Part shown: piece by piece, positions 8,225-16,378 of the stretch
Layout of the letters: each line of letters begins with the position of its first letter
Numbering within the stretch: the stretch's first letter is position 1
NCBI RefSeq assembly: GCF_030296055.1
Contig: NZ_AP027370.1
Coordinates: 62,001-126,000, forward strand
Direction: 5' to 3'
DNA from: Hydrogenimonas cancrithermarum
GTDB lineage: Bacteria; Campylobacterota; Campylobacteria; Campylobacterales; Hydrogenimonadaceae
Length of the DNA: 64,000 nucleotides
The notes under the pieces: model-generated
Told to the model about the DNA's origin: nothing
Databases searched by the model: none
The model's input: only the letters and a program-made list of their open reading frames with translations
Program-made: the position numbers and the translations under genes

Positions 8225-9976
8225 ATGGAAGAGAATTGGATAGAGAAAGATATCGAAAAGTTGCCCGTGCGGCCCAATCTGGTGGACTATGAAGAGACCT
8301 GCAGAACTTTCTCGTGGGACGAGGTAGGAAAAAAGTTCGATGGACTTCCCTCCGGCGGGCTCAACATCGCCCACGAGGCGATCGATCGCCACGCCGACGG
8401 CCCGCTGAAAGAGAAAACGGCGCTGATCTGGCACGGCAAGAGCGGCGAGAGAAAAACCTACACTTACGCCGACCTGAAAAAAAAGACCAACCGCTTCGCC
8501 AACGTCCTCAAAAAGCTCGATTTCGAAAAGGGCGAGCGGGTTTTCATCCTCTCCCCGAGGGTGCCCGAGCTCTACATCGCGGTGATGGGGATTTTGAAAA
8601 ACCGCAGCGTCATGTGCCCACTCTTCGCGCAGTTCGGTCCCGAGCCGATCTTCCAGCGGATGGAGGGGGGTGATGCGAAGGGACTGATGACGACCGAGCG
8701 GCTCTACGACAAGAAGGTGGCCCAGATCGCCGACAGACTACCCGCTTTGAAATATGTCCTGTTGATCGATGCCGAGACCCACAGAGACGAGAGGGTCCTT
8801 TCGCTGCCCCGGCTGATGGAAGAGGCGTCCGAGGATTTTAAAATCGGCCCCACCGACGAGGAGGATATGGCGCTGCTGCACTTCACCAGCGGCACGACGG
8901 GAAAACCCAAAGGGGTCATCCACGTCCACAAGGCGATCTACACCCACTGGGTGACCGGCTACTACGTGCTCGACTTCCACCCCGACGATATCTTCTGGTG
9001 CACAGCCGACCCGGGATGGGTCACCGGTACCTCCTACGGCATCATCGCCCCGTGGCTGCACGGCATCACCAATATCGTCGACGAGGCGGAGTTCAATGCC
9101 GAGCGGTGGTTCAAAATCCTCCAAGACGAGAAGGTCAACGTCTGGTACACCGCCCCCACGGCGATCCGACGGCTGATGCGCCTGGATGTCGAACCGCTGA
9201 AAGCGTACGATCTGTCGAATCTGCGCCTCATCCAGAGTGTCGGTGAACCTCTCAATCCCGAAGCGGTTCGCTGGGGGATGGAAAAACTCAAACTGCCGAT
9301 CCACGACAACTGGTGGCAGACGGAGACGGGCGGCATCATGATCGCCAACTACATTTCCCAGACGATCCGACCCGGCTCGATGGGGCGGCCGCTGCCGGGG
9401 ATCGAGGCGGCGATCGTGCGGCGAAACGACGATGGCACCGCCACCGTCGTCACCGAACCGGGCAAAGAGGGGGATCTGGCGCTTAGGCCCGGATGGCCTT
9501 CGATGTTCAGAGGCTACCTGCACAACGAAGAGAAGTACAGAAAATCGTTCGTGGGTGGCTGGTACATCTCGGGCGATCTGGCCTACCGGGATGAAGATGG
9601 CTACTTCTGGTTCGTGGGCCGGGCCGACGACATCATCAAAACCTCGGGCCACATGGTGGGCCCCTTCGAAGTCGAAAGCGCCCTGATGGAGCATCCGGCC
9701 GTCGCGGAGGTGGGGGTCATCGGGAAACCCGATCCGGTGATCGGACAGCTGGTGAAAGCTTTCGTCTCTTTGAAAAAGGGGTACGAGCCCAGCGAAGAGC
9801 TGAAACGTGAGCTACTCGCCTTCGGGCGCAAGAAGCTGGGGGTCGCCGTTGCGCCCAAGGAGATCGAATTCATGGAGAACCTTCCCAAAACGCGCAGCGG
9901 AAAGATCATGCGGCGTCTGCTCAAGGCGATGGAGCTGGGGCTCCCCCTGGGTGACACGTCGACGCTGGAAAAGTAA
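8225..9976 (+). CDS. acsA: Acetyl-CoA synthetase (AMP-forming), AcsA type
   Basis: 583-aa ANL-superfamily ligase that activates acetate with ATP and CoA to acetyl-CoA. The adenylate P-loop [10 protein letters not shown] is near residue 220, the WWQTETGG motif near 365 and the C-terminal catalytic [10 protein letters not shown] near 560. The overall form resembles the Bacillus AcsA type, which is shorter than E. coli Acs. The start ATG follows a strong GGAGGAG. It heads a run of genes reading into the pyruvate dehydrogenase cluster, so acetate and pyruvate may feed the same acetyl-CoA pool. Propionate or another short acyl substrate is possible. The base composition from here to about 13.3 kb is visibly GC-rich. 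Confidence 0.92.
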   Translation: MEENWIEKDIEKLPVRPNLVDYEETCRTFSWDEVGKKFDGLPSGGLNIAHEAIDRHADGPLKEKTALIWHGKSGERKTYTYADLKKKTNRFANVLKKLDFEKGERVFILSPRVPELYIAVMGILKNRSVMCPLFAQFGPEPIFQRMEGGDAKGLMTTERLYDKKVAQIADRLPALKYVLLIDAETHRDERVLSLPRLMEEASEDFKIGPTDEEDMALLHFTSGTTGKPKGVIHVHKAIYTHWVTGYYVLDFHPDDIFWCTADPGWVTGTSYGIIAPWLHGITNIVDEAEFNAERWFKILQDEKVNVWYTAPTAIRRLMRLDVEPLKAYDLSNLRLIQSVGEPLNPEAVRWGMEKLKLPIHDNWWQTETGGIMIANYISQTIRPGSMGRPLPGIEAAIVRRNDDGTATVVTEPGKEGDLALRPGWPSMFRGYLHNEEKYRKSFVGGWYISGDLAYRDEDGYFWFVGRADDIIKTSGHMVGPFEVESALMEHPAVAEVGVIGKPDPVIGQLVKAFVSLKKGYEPSEELKRELLAFGRKKLGVAVAPKEIEFMENLPKTRSGKIMRRLLKAMELGLPLGDTSTLEK

Positions 9977-10155
9977 AGCCGACGTTACGCAAAAACTTCG
10001 TTTTGGCTGAACGTCATCTCGAAAACGAATGTTTTCGAAACTTCAGGGGGCAGGCTCGGAACCGTAGGTGATGTGTGAAACACCACCGCAGGCAGTCCCC
10101 GCCAAAATATGAGCTTCGCTCATGATTTGCATGACATTAGTAGAAAGGATCGAAG
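9977..10155 (+). promoter_or_regulatory. Multi-hairpin intergenic element upstream of pdhA
   Basis: This 179-bp spacer holds several perfect inverted repeats: GACGTT/AACGTC (9981-9986, 10010-10015) enclosing AAAAC-TTC-GTTTT (9992-10004); TCGAAAAC-GAAT-GTTTTCGA (10019-10038); GGTG/CACC enclosing GTGT-GAA-ACAC (10067-10087), with GGGG (10046-10050) and CCCC (10097-10100) able to pair around it; and ATGAGC-TTC-GCTCAT (10109-10123). It could be a leader RNA, an attenuator or a dispersed repeat. I do not recognise a known riboswitch. Confidence 0.6.
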
Positions 10156-11130
10156 ATGAGTCTGACGATAAAAGAGGCGAAAAAGCTCTACCGCGACATG
10201 CTGCTGATCCGGCGTTTCGAGGAGAAGGCGGCGGAGCTCTACACCGAAGAGAAGATCCGCGGATTTTTGCATCTATATATCGGCGAGGAGGCGGTCGCTA
10301 CGGGGATCATGGCTACACTGAAGCCCGAAGACGGCGTCGTCGCCACCTACCGCGAACACGGCCACGCCCTCGTCAAGGGGATCGAACCGCAAAAGGTGAT
10401 GGCCGAACTCTACGGCAAAATCGACGGCTGCTCCCGGGGGCGGGGCGGGTCGATGCACCTTTTCGACAAGGAGAAGAACTTCTACGGCGGTTACGCCATC
10501 GTCGGCGGCGGACTGCCTCTGGCGGTGGGGATCGCCCTGGCGGACAAGCGGCTGGGCCGCGAGCGGGTGACGGTCTGCTTCTTCGGCGACGGCGCCGTGG
10601 CCGAGGGGGAGTTTCACGAATCCCTCAACCTCGCGGCGCTGTGGAATCTGCCTGTGCTTTTCGTCTGCGAAAACAACCTTTACGGGATGGGAACGCGGCT
10701 GGAGCTGGCGGAATCGGAGCCCGACATCGCCAAGAAGGCCGAAAGCTACCGGATCGAATCGCACAGAGTCGACGGGATGGATGTGCTGAAGGTTCACGAG
10801 GCGGCCCGCAAAGCCCTCTCCCATGTCCGATCCGGCAAGGGGCCCGTCTTTCTGGAGTGCCAGACCTACCGTTTCCGTGCCCACTCGATGTTCGACGCCG
10901 AGCTCTACCGGAGCAAGGAGGAGGTGGAGGAGTGGAAGAAGAAAGACCCGCTGCTGGTGTTCAGGAAACGGAGCGAGGAGCTGGAGATATGGGAGAAGAT
11001 CGGTGCCGACGCGATCGAAAAAGAGGTGGAGAAGATCATCGCCGACGCCGTCGATTTCGCCGAGAAGAGCGGATGGGAGCCGGTGGATGAGCTGACGAAG
11101 TATGTCTATAGCGAGGAGGTGCCGTCATGA
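10156..11130 (+). CDS. pdhA: Pyruvate dehydrogenase E1 component, alpha subunit
   Basis: 324-aa thiamine-diphosphate subunit of an alpha2beta2 2-oxoacid dehydrogenase E1. The ThDP/Mg motif starts at GDG near residue 143 and ends with ENN some 30 residues later. The phosphorylation-loop region YGGYAIVGG and the [11 protein letters not shown] block are typical of pyruvate or acetoin dehydrogenases. It decarboxylates the 2-oxoacid and hands the acyl unit to the lipoyl arm of E2. Start ATG at 10156 follows GAAAGGATCGAAG. It overlaps pdhB by 4 nt. Acetoin dehydrogenase is the main alternative and cannot be separated by sequence inspection alone. Confidence 0.9.
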   Translation: MSLTIKEAKKLYRDMLLIRRFEEKAAELYTEEKIRGFLHLYIGEEAVATGIMATLKPEDGVVATYREHGHALVKGIEPQKVMAELYGKIDGCSRGRGGSMHLFDKEKNFYGGYAIVGGGLPLAVGIALADKRLGRERVTVCFFGDGAVAEGEFHESLNLAALWNLPVLFVCENNLYGMGTRLELAESEPDIAKKAESYRIESHRVDGMDVLKVHEAARKALSHVRSGKGPVFLECQTYRFRAHSMFDAELYRSKEEVEEWKKKDPLLVFRKRSEELEIWEKIGADAIEKEVEKIIADAVDFAEKSGWEPVDELTKYVYSEEVPS

Positions 11131-12110
11131 AAAAGGAGATCACCTACCGCGAAGCGGTGCGCATCGCGATCGATACCGCGATGGAGAAGGACGAGCGGGT
11201 CTTTCTGGCCGGCGAAGATGTGGGGCGCTACGGCGGAAGCTACGCCGTGAGCATGGGGCTGCTGGAAAAGTACGGCTCCGAGAGGATCGTCGACACCCCC
11301 CTGTGCGAATCGGGATTCACCGGCATGGGAATCGGGGCGGCGATGAACGGGATGCGTCCGATCGTCGAGATCATGACCTGCAATTTCAGCCTTCTGGCGC
11401 TCGATCAGATCGTGAACAACGCCGCCCACCTGCTGCATATGTCGGGCGGCCAGTTCAACGTGCCCCTGGTGATCCGCATGGCCACGGGCGCGGGCAAGCA
11501 GCTGGCGGCCCAGCACTCCCACTCCTTCGAGGGGTGGTACGCCCACATCCCCGGCATCAAGGTGCTGACCCCCGCGACGGTGCAGGATGCCCACGACATG
11601 GTGGGTCTGGCCCTCGACGATCCCGATCCGGTGCTGATCTTCGAAAACGCGCTGCTCTACAACCGAAAGGGGCCCTTTGACTCCGCGGCGAAGCCGCTGC
11701 CGATCGGGAAGGCGAAAGTGATGCGCGAGGGGAACAATCTGAGCATCTTCGCCTACGGCATCAACCTCTTCAAAGCCCTCGACGCCGCCGAGGAGCTGGC
11801 CAAAGAGGGGATCGAAGCGGAGGTGGTCGATCTGCGCTCGCTCAGGCCGCTGGACGACGAGACGATCGTCGCCTCGGTGGCGAAGACCCACCGGGTGCTG
11901 ATCGTCGACGAAGGATGGCGCAGCGGCAGTATTTCGGCCGAAATCATGGCACGAATCAACGAAAAGGCCTTCTACGAGCTCGACGCCCCGATGGCGCGGG
12001 TCTGCACCGAAGAGGTGCCGATCCCTTATCCGAGGCACTTGGAGGAGGCGGCGATCCCCAGCGCCGAGAAGGTGGCCGCCGCGGTCCGAACTTTGATGAA
12101 GGAGGCGTAG
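11127..12110 (+). CDS. pdhB: Pyruvate dehydrogenase E1 component, beta subunit
   Basis: 327-aa transketolase-like beta subunit that completes the E1 active site. Recognisable blocks are [14 protein letters not shown] near residue 30, [23 protein letters not shown] near 55-80, and the C-terminal domain [13 protein letters not shown]. The start ATG overlaps the pdhA stop as ATGA and the stop directly abuts the pdhC start, as expected for subunits made in fixed ratio. Confidence 0.92.
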   Translation: MKKEITYREAVRIAIDTAMEKDERVFLAGEDVGRYGGSYAVSMGLLEKYGSERIVDTPLCESGFTGMGIGAAMNGMRPIVEIMTCNFSLLALDQIVNNAAHLLHMSGGQFNVPLVIRMATGAGKQLAAQHSHSFEGWYAHIPGIKVLTPATVQDAHDMVGLALDDPDPVLIFENALLYNRKGPFDSAAKPLPIGKAKVMREGNNLSIFAYGINLFKALDAAEELAKEGIEAEVVDLRSLRPLDDETIVASVAKTHRVLIVDEGWRSGSISAEIMARINEKAFYELDAPMARVCTEEVPIPYPRHLEEAAIPSAEKVAAAVRTLMKEA

Positions 12111-13358
12111 ATGATCTACAAGATGCCGAGTCTGGGCGCGGACATGGAGTCGGGGATTCTCGCCGAGTGGAAAGTCAAAGAGGGCGACCGCCTCAAAAAA
12201 GGCGACGTCATCGCCGACATCGAAACGAGCAAGGGGATCATAGAAGCCGAAATCTACGAGGACGGCACGGTCGAAAAGATCGTGGGAAAAGAGGGGACGG
12301 AGTATCCCGTCGGCACGCCGCTGGCGGTCGTGCGGACCGAAAAGGACGACGACGAAACGATCCGAAAGGAGTTGGCGGAGGTCGAAGCCGCGGCGGGCGG
12401 GGAGGCTCCGAAAGAGGAGGGGGCGGCCGAAACGGTGTTTCCCTCTTCGGAAAAAGAGGAGCAGACGGCATCCGCGCCCAAAAGCGCCGCGGAGGAGATT
12501 TTCGGGGCGATCGCCGAAACGAAGGACGAAGCGGTGCAGGAGGTCGGCCGCATCCGTGCGACGCCGCTGGCAAGAAAACGGGCCAGAGAGCTCGGGATCG
12601 ATCTGAAGGAGCTCGCGAAGCGTGTGCGGGGCAAGATCAGCGCCCGCGACGTGGAAGAGGTGGCCAGACAACTCTTTAAACCGGGTGCGGCGAAACCCGA
12701 CGCGATGCGGATGGCGATCGCCGCGGCGATGAGCCGCTCCAATGCCGAAATTCCTCACTACTATCTTTCGACGCCGATCGACATGACCTCTGCGCTTTCG
12801 TGGCTCAGGGATCTCAACGCGAAGCGGTCGATCAAAGATCGCATCCTCCCTGCCGCCCTGATGATCCGCGCCGTGGTCGAAGCGCTGAAAGAGGTCCCGG
12901 AGCTCAACGGATTCTGGAAAGAGGGGCCGGTGCCCAGCGAAGCGATCCATCCGGGTATCGCCATCGCAAGGCGGGAGGGAGGGCTCATCACGCCGGCGAT
13001 GATCGACGCCCACAAAATGAACCTGGACGAGACGATGCAGGCGCTGAGCGACTTGATCACCCGAACCCGCGGCGGTAAGCTGACGAGTTCCCAGATGACG
13101 GAACAAACTGTCACGATCACCAATCTCGGCGATCTGGGCGTCGAAAAGGTTTTCGGCGTCATCTACCCGCCGCAGGTGGCACTGATCGGGTTTGGACGCA
13201 TCATGGAGAGGCCCTGGGCGGTGGGTGACGCCATCGCCGTCAGGAAGGTGGTGGAAGCTTCGATCGCCGGCGACCATCGGGCCACCGACGGAAGAACCGG
13301 CGCTCTGTTTCTCGCCAAACTCGACAAAATATTGCAAAATCCGGAGGAACTGCTATGA
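12111..13358 (+). CDS. pdhC: Dihydrolipoamide acetyltransferase (E2) with one lipoyl domain
   Basis: 415-aa E2 core of the complex. The N-terminal lipoyl domain (about residues 1-78) carries the lipoylation site Lys41 in ETSKG. A charged, Ala/Glu-rich linker (79-140) leads to the peripheral subunit-binding domain (about 145-183, ATPLARKRARELG). The C-terminal CoA acyltransferase domain has the catalytic DHRATDG near residue 387. This is a complete single-lipoyl E2. It depends on the LipM/LipA pathway encoded just upstream in the opposite direction. The acyl carrier protein gene overlaps its stop by 4 nt. Confidence 0.93.
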   Translation: MIYKMPSLGADMESGILAEWKVKEGDRLKKGDVIADIETSKGIIEAEIYEDGTVEKIVGKEGTEYPVGTPLAVVRTEKDDDETIRKELAEVEAAAGGEAPKEEGAAETVFPSSEKEEQTASAPKSAAEEIFGAIAETKDEAVQEVGRIRATPLARKRARELGIDLKELAKRVRGKISARDVEEVARQLFKPGAAKPDAMRMAIAAAMSRSNAEIPHYYLSTPIDMTSALSWLRDLNAKRSIKDRILPAALMIRAVVEALKEVPELNGFWKEGPVPSEAIHPGIAIARREGGLITPAMIDAHKMNLDETMQALSDLITRTRGGKLTSSQMTEQTVTITNLGDLGVEKVFGVIYPPQVALIGFGRIMERPWAVGDAIAVRKVVEASIAGDHRATDGRTGALFLAKLDKILQNPEELL

Positions 13359-13600
13359 CGAAAGAGGAGATCAAAAAAACGATCGTCGAGGCGATTTATG
13401 AAATCGCACCTGAACACGAAGGCGAGGAGATTCCTGAAAAAGAGAATCTTCAGGAATCTCTGGAGATCGATTCCTACGATTTTCTGAACCTGCTGACGGC
13501 GCTGGCGGAGAAACTGGGTGTGGAAGTGCCGGAAGAGGATTACGGAAAGGTCGATACCCTCGAACATATGGTCGACTATTTCTCGAATCATATGAAATAA
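13355..13600 (+). CDS. Acyl carrier protein-like phosphopantetheine protein
   Basis: 81-aa acidic helical protein with the carrier-protein fold pattern; Ser40 in IDSYDFL is the expected 4'-phosphopantetheine site, with Tyr in place of the usual Leu after the serine. The region GVEVPEEDYGKVDTLEHMVDYF matches helix III/IV of ACPs. The start overlaps pdhC as ATGA, so it is made with the dehydrogenase complex. It is not the fatty-acid synthesis ACP by context (no fab genes nearby) and may accept or carry an acyl group specific to this cluster. What loads it is unknown. Confidence 0.85.
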   Translation: MTKEEIKKTIVEAIYEIAPEHEGEEIPEKENLQESLEIDSYDFLNLLTALAEKLGVEVPEEDYGKVDTLEHMVDYFSNHMK

Positions 13601-13616
13601 TATTAAGGAGGAGAAG

Positions 13617-13958
13617 ATGGGAACCTATACGGATAAACTGCAAGAGATCAAGGCGCTGGTGGAGCGGCTTCAGAAAGAGGCGCCCGAACAGATGGAAGCG
13701 TTTCACAAGTTCATGTTCGCCGTCGAAAAGCCGGGAGCGCTCGATACGAAGGCCAAAGAGCTGGTCAACGTGGGGCTGGCGGTGGCGGCGCAGTGCGAGT
13801 GGTGCATCTCGCTCCATGTCAAAGGCGCGCTGGATGCGGGAGCGAAGAGGGAGGAGATCATCGACGCGGCGATGCAGGCGGTGCTGATGCACGGCGGACC
13901 CGCGCTGATGTATATGATACCTGTGGAAAAAGCGCTCGACGAATTCACGGCGAAATAG
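13617..13958 (+). CDS. AhpD-like / carboxymuconolactone decarboxylase family CxxC protein
   Basis: 113-aa all-helical protein of the CMD/AhpD family. It has Glu48, then Cys60-x2-Cys63-x3-His67 (CEWCISLH), the same arrangement of residues that forms the redox site of AhpD. Known AhpD proteins pass electrons from dihydrolipoamide on E2, reduced by Lpd, to the peroxidase AhpC. The genes on either side encode E2-type proteins, and lpd follows in the same run, so a lipoamide-linked thiol reductase role is a reasonable inference. No ahpC is in the window. A GGAGGAG site precedes the ATG. Confidence 0.85.
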   Translation: MGTYTDKLQEIKALVERLQKEAPEQMEAFHKFMFAVEKPGALDTKAKELVNVGLAVAAQCEWCISLHVKGALDAGAKREEIIDAAMQAVLMHGGPALMYMIPVEKALDEFTAK

Positions 13959-13962
13959 TGCG

Positions 13963-14727
13963 ATGAGCGACGCAGCAGCTTATCCGCAGAGCGAGAAGTT
14001 CACACCCGAAGCGTGGGATTTGCTTATCCGCTACCAACTCTCACCGGATCTGTTCGCAACGATCAAGAGGGTGGGGGAGGCGGATGTCCGCGACTATATT
14101 CAAAGCCACGGTGTGCCCCTTCCGAAACCTTTGACTCCCATTCGGCGGGCGATCATCGAACATGTCGTCGAAGCGGCGAAGAAACCGGTCTTTCACATCT
14201 ACGACGGTATTGACGCCACGTTGATCCGGGCCTACGAGACGAAGGAGCTGACGGTCACCGTCTGGATCCTCAAACTCGTCGCCGAAGCGATGATGAAACA
14301 TCCCGAGACCCGAACGACTCTTGGCGCCGACACGTTCCAGGTGTGGCCCAACGCTTCCATCGCATTGGCGATGGCCCACGGCGAAGCCCTCTATATGCCG
14401 GTCTTCAGGGATGTCGATACCAAGAGCGTCCAGCAGATCGCCGACGAGCTGGCGAATTACAAAGAGCGGGTACGCAGGGGGAGGGTGCTGGCCTCCCACC
14501 TGGTGGGTTCGACCTTCGGTATATCGAACCTGGGGATGACGGGAATCGATCGGTTTGATGCGTTGATCAACAAAAACGATACGGGCATCGCCGCCATCGG
14601 CGGCGAAACGCAGGGACGAATCAGTGTCACACTGACGATCGACCACCGCTTCATCAACGGCTGGCAGGCAGCGGAATTCATGCAGACGCTCAAAAAACTG
14701 GCGGAAGATCCGACGTTGTTCAAATGA
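13963..14727 (+). CDS. E2-type acyltransferase catalytic domain without lipoyl domain
   Basis: 254-aa protein that has a helical N-terminus resembling a subunit-binding segment and then only the 2-oxoacid dehydrogenase acyltransferase fold (PLTPIRRAIIEHV... to the C-terminus). There is no lipoyl domain. The catalytic histidine is kept (His228) but the motif reads DHRFING, with Asn232 where active E2 enzymes have Asp. It could be a structural partner of the E2 core, a transferase acting on the neighbouring ACP, or a degenerate paralog. The family match is clear; the function is not. Only 4 nt separate it from the AhpD-like gene. Confidence 0.82.
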   Translation: MSDAAAYPQSEKFTPEAWDLLIRYQLSPDLFATIKRVGEADVRDYIQSHGVPLPKPLTPIRRAIIEHVVEAAKKPVFHIYDGIDATLIRAYETKELTVTVWILKLVAEAMMKHPETRTTLGADTFQVWPNASIALAMAHGEALYMPVFRDVDTKSVQQIADELANYKERVRRGRVLASHLVGSTFGISNLGMTGIDRFDALINKNDTGIAAIGGETQGRISVTLTIDHRFINGWQAAEFMQTLKKLAEDPTLFK

Positions 14728-14770
14728 TCATACCGCTTTCGTCCGCAAGACGAAACAGAAAGGATTTTAG

Positions 14771-16366
14771 ATGAAAGCCAAAGCTGACGAAACGACGCGT
14801 GTTTATCTGATAGGAAGCGGAATCGCGAATCTGGCGGCCGCTTTCTATCTCATCGAAGATGCAGGAGTGGACCCGCAGCGTATCACGATCTACGAACAGT
14901 GGGACATCGCTGGAGGCGCGCTGGACGGATCGGGGGATCCCGAACATGGCTATCTGATACGCGGTGGGCGGATGCACGAAAAGCACTACCACTGCTACTG
15001 GGACCTGCTTTCTCACATTCCCTCCTACGACGATCCCGACGTAACCGTCTACGAAGAGACGATAGAGTTCAACGAGCGGTATGTCTCCGACAATCATGCG
15101 AGACTTCTGAAAGAGGGAAAACGGGTCGATCTGAGAAGCTACAGGCTCAGTCTTCAGGATCAGTTCGACATGACGAAACTTCTCTTCACCCCCGAGAGCG
15201 AATTGCAGCGGCTGCGGATCGAGGATTGGTTCAGTGGGGAGTTTTTTCAGACGAACTACTGGCTGATCTTCACCAGCATGTTCGCTTTCCAGAAATGGAG
15301 CTCCTTGATGGAAGCGCGTCGCTATATGCTGCGATTCATGCATCTCATGCCCGGAATGAAGCGGTTGCAGGGGATTCTGCGGACCAAGTACAACCAGTAC
15401 CACTCCGTGGTGGTTCCCCTGCAGCAGTGGCTCGGCGACAAAGGTGTACGGTTCGAATTAAAAACGAGGGTCGTCGATATCGATTTTGATCTGGGCGATG
15501 GGAAAAAACGGGCGACACATCTGCATCTGGTCACGAACGGGGAGAGCCGCACACTGGAAGTGGGAGAGAAGGATTACTGTTTCCTCATCAACGGTTCCAT
15601 CGTTGACGCCCCCGACGAAGGGGATCTGAAAACCCCAGCCAGACTCAAAGGGGTGGAGGATTCTGGTTCGTGGAGTCTGTGGAAGAAGATCGCGGCCAAA
15701 GATCCCGATTTCGGAAACCCGGATGTTTTCTGCGGCGATATCGACCGCTCCAAATGGTACTCCTATACCGTGACCCTGCGTGACCGCACGTTCCATGACT
15801 ATATGGAGGATTTCACGGGCAATCTCAACGGTACCGGCGGACTGATCACGCTGACCGATTCCAACTGGCTCATGTCCATCGTTATCGCCAGGCAGCCCCA
15901 TTTCCCGGACCAGCCAAACGACGTCAAGGTCTTCTGGGGCTACGGGCTCTATGTGGACCGCGTCGGCAACAAGGTCAAAAAACCGATGAGTGAATGTACC
16001 GGCGAAGAGATTCTGCGGGAGCTCTGGTACCATCTGAAGATCGAGGAGATGATGGAGCCGATCATGCAGTCGGAGAGACTGGTCAACTGCATTCCGGTGG
16101 CGATGCCTTTCATCGACAGCCTCTTCATGCCGAGAGCCTTCGGCGACCGCCCCGCGGTGTTGCCGGAAGGGACGGAGAATTTCGCTTTTCTCGGGCAGTT
16201 CACGGAGGTGAAAGATGATTGCGTCTTTACCGTGGAGTATTCGGTGCGTACGGCCCAAATGGCGGTCTTTGGTCTCTTCGACTGTGGCAAGGAGCCTCTG
16301 CCGGTCTACGTGGGTGCCCACAATCCCATCGCGATGATGAAAGCGGCGGCGGCGATCGCGGAATAG
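14771..16366 (+). CDS. ohyA: Oleate hydratase (MCRA family, FAD-dependent)
   Basis: 531-aa flavoprotein that would add water across a cis-9 double bond of free unsaturated fatty acids to give hydroxy fatty acids. It has the N-terminal GSGIANLAAAFYL dinucleotide-binding motif (residues 14-27), the RGGRMHEKHYHC loop (64-75), which corresponds to the RGGREMExHxEC signature and keeps Glu70, and the family C-terminus with FAFLGQFTEVKDDCVFTVEYS. Family members are about 530-650 aa, so this is full length on the short side. An enzyme of this kind inside a pyruvate dehydrogenase cluster is unexpected. Start ATG at 14771 follows AAAGGAT. Confidence 0.9.
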   Translation: MKAKADETTRVYLIGSGIANLAAAFYLIEDAGVDPQRITIYEQWDIAGGALDGSGDPEHGYLIRGGRMHEKHYHCYWDLLSHIPSYDDPDVTVYEETIEFNERYVSDNHARLLKEGKRVDLRSYRLSLQDQFDMTKLLFTPESELQRLRIEDWFSGEFFQTNYWLIFTSMFAFQKWSSLMEARRYMLRFMHLMPGMKRLQGILRTKYNQYHSVVVPLQQWLGDKGVRFELKTRVVDIDFDLGDGKKRATHLHLVTNGESRTLEVGEKDYCFLINGSIVDAPDEGDLKTPARLKGVEDSGSWSLWKKIAAKDPDFGNPDVFCGDIDRSKWYSYTVTLRDRTFHDYMEDFTGNLNGTGGLITLTDSNWLMSIVIARQPHFPDQPNDVKVFWGYGLYVDRVGNKVKKPMSECTGEEILRELWYHLKIEEMMEPIMQSERLVNCIPVAMPFIDSLFMPRAFGDRPAVLPEGTENFAFLGQFTEVKDDCVFTVEYSVRTAQMAVFGLFDCGKEPLPVYVGAHNPIAMMKAAAAIAE

Positions 16367-16378
16367 GAGAGAATCGAG

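Noticed and set aside
11106-13337. 743-codon open frame on the minus strand across pdhB and pdhC
   Set aside because: It is antisense to two clear genes with intact catalytic motifs; the translated sequence is rich in Arg, His and Asp in the way GC-rich shadow frames are, and no family motif is seen.
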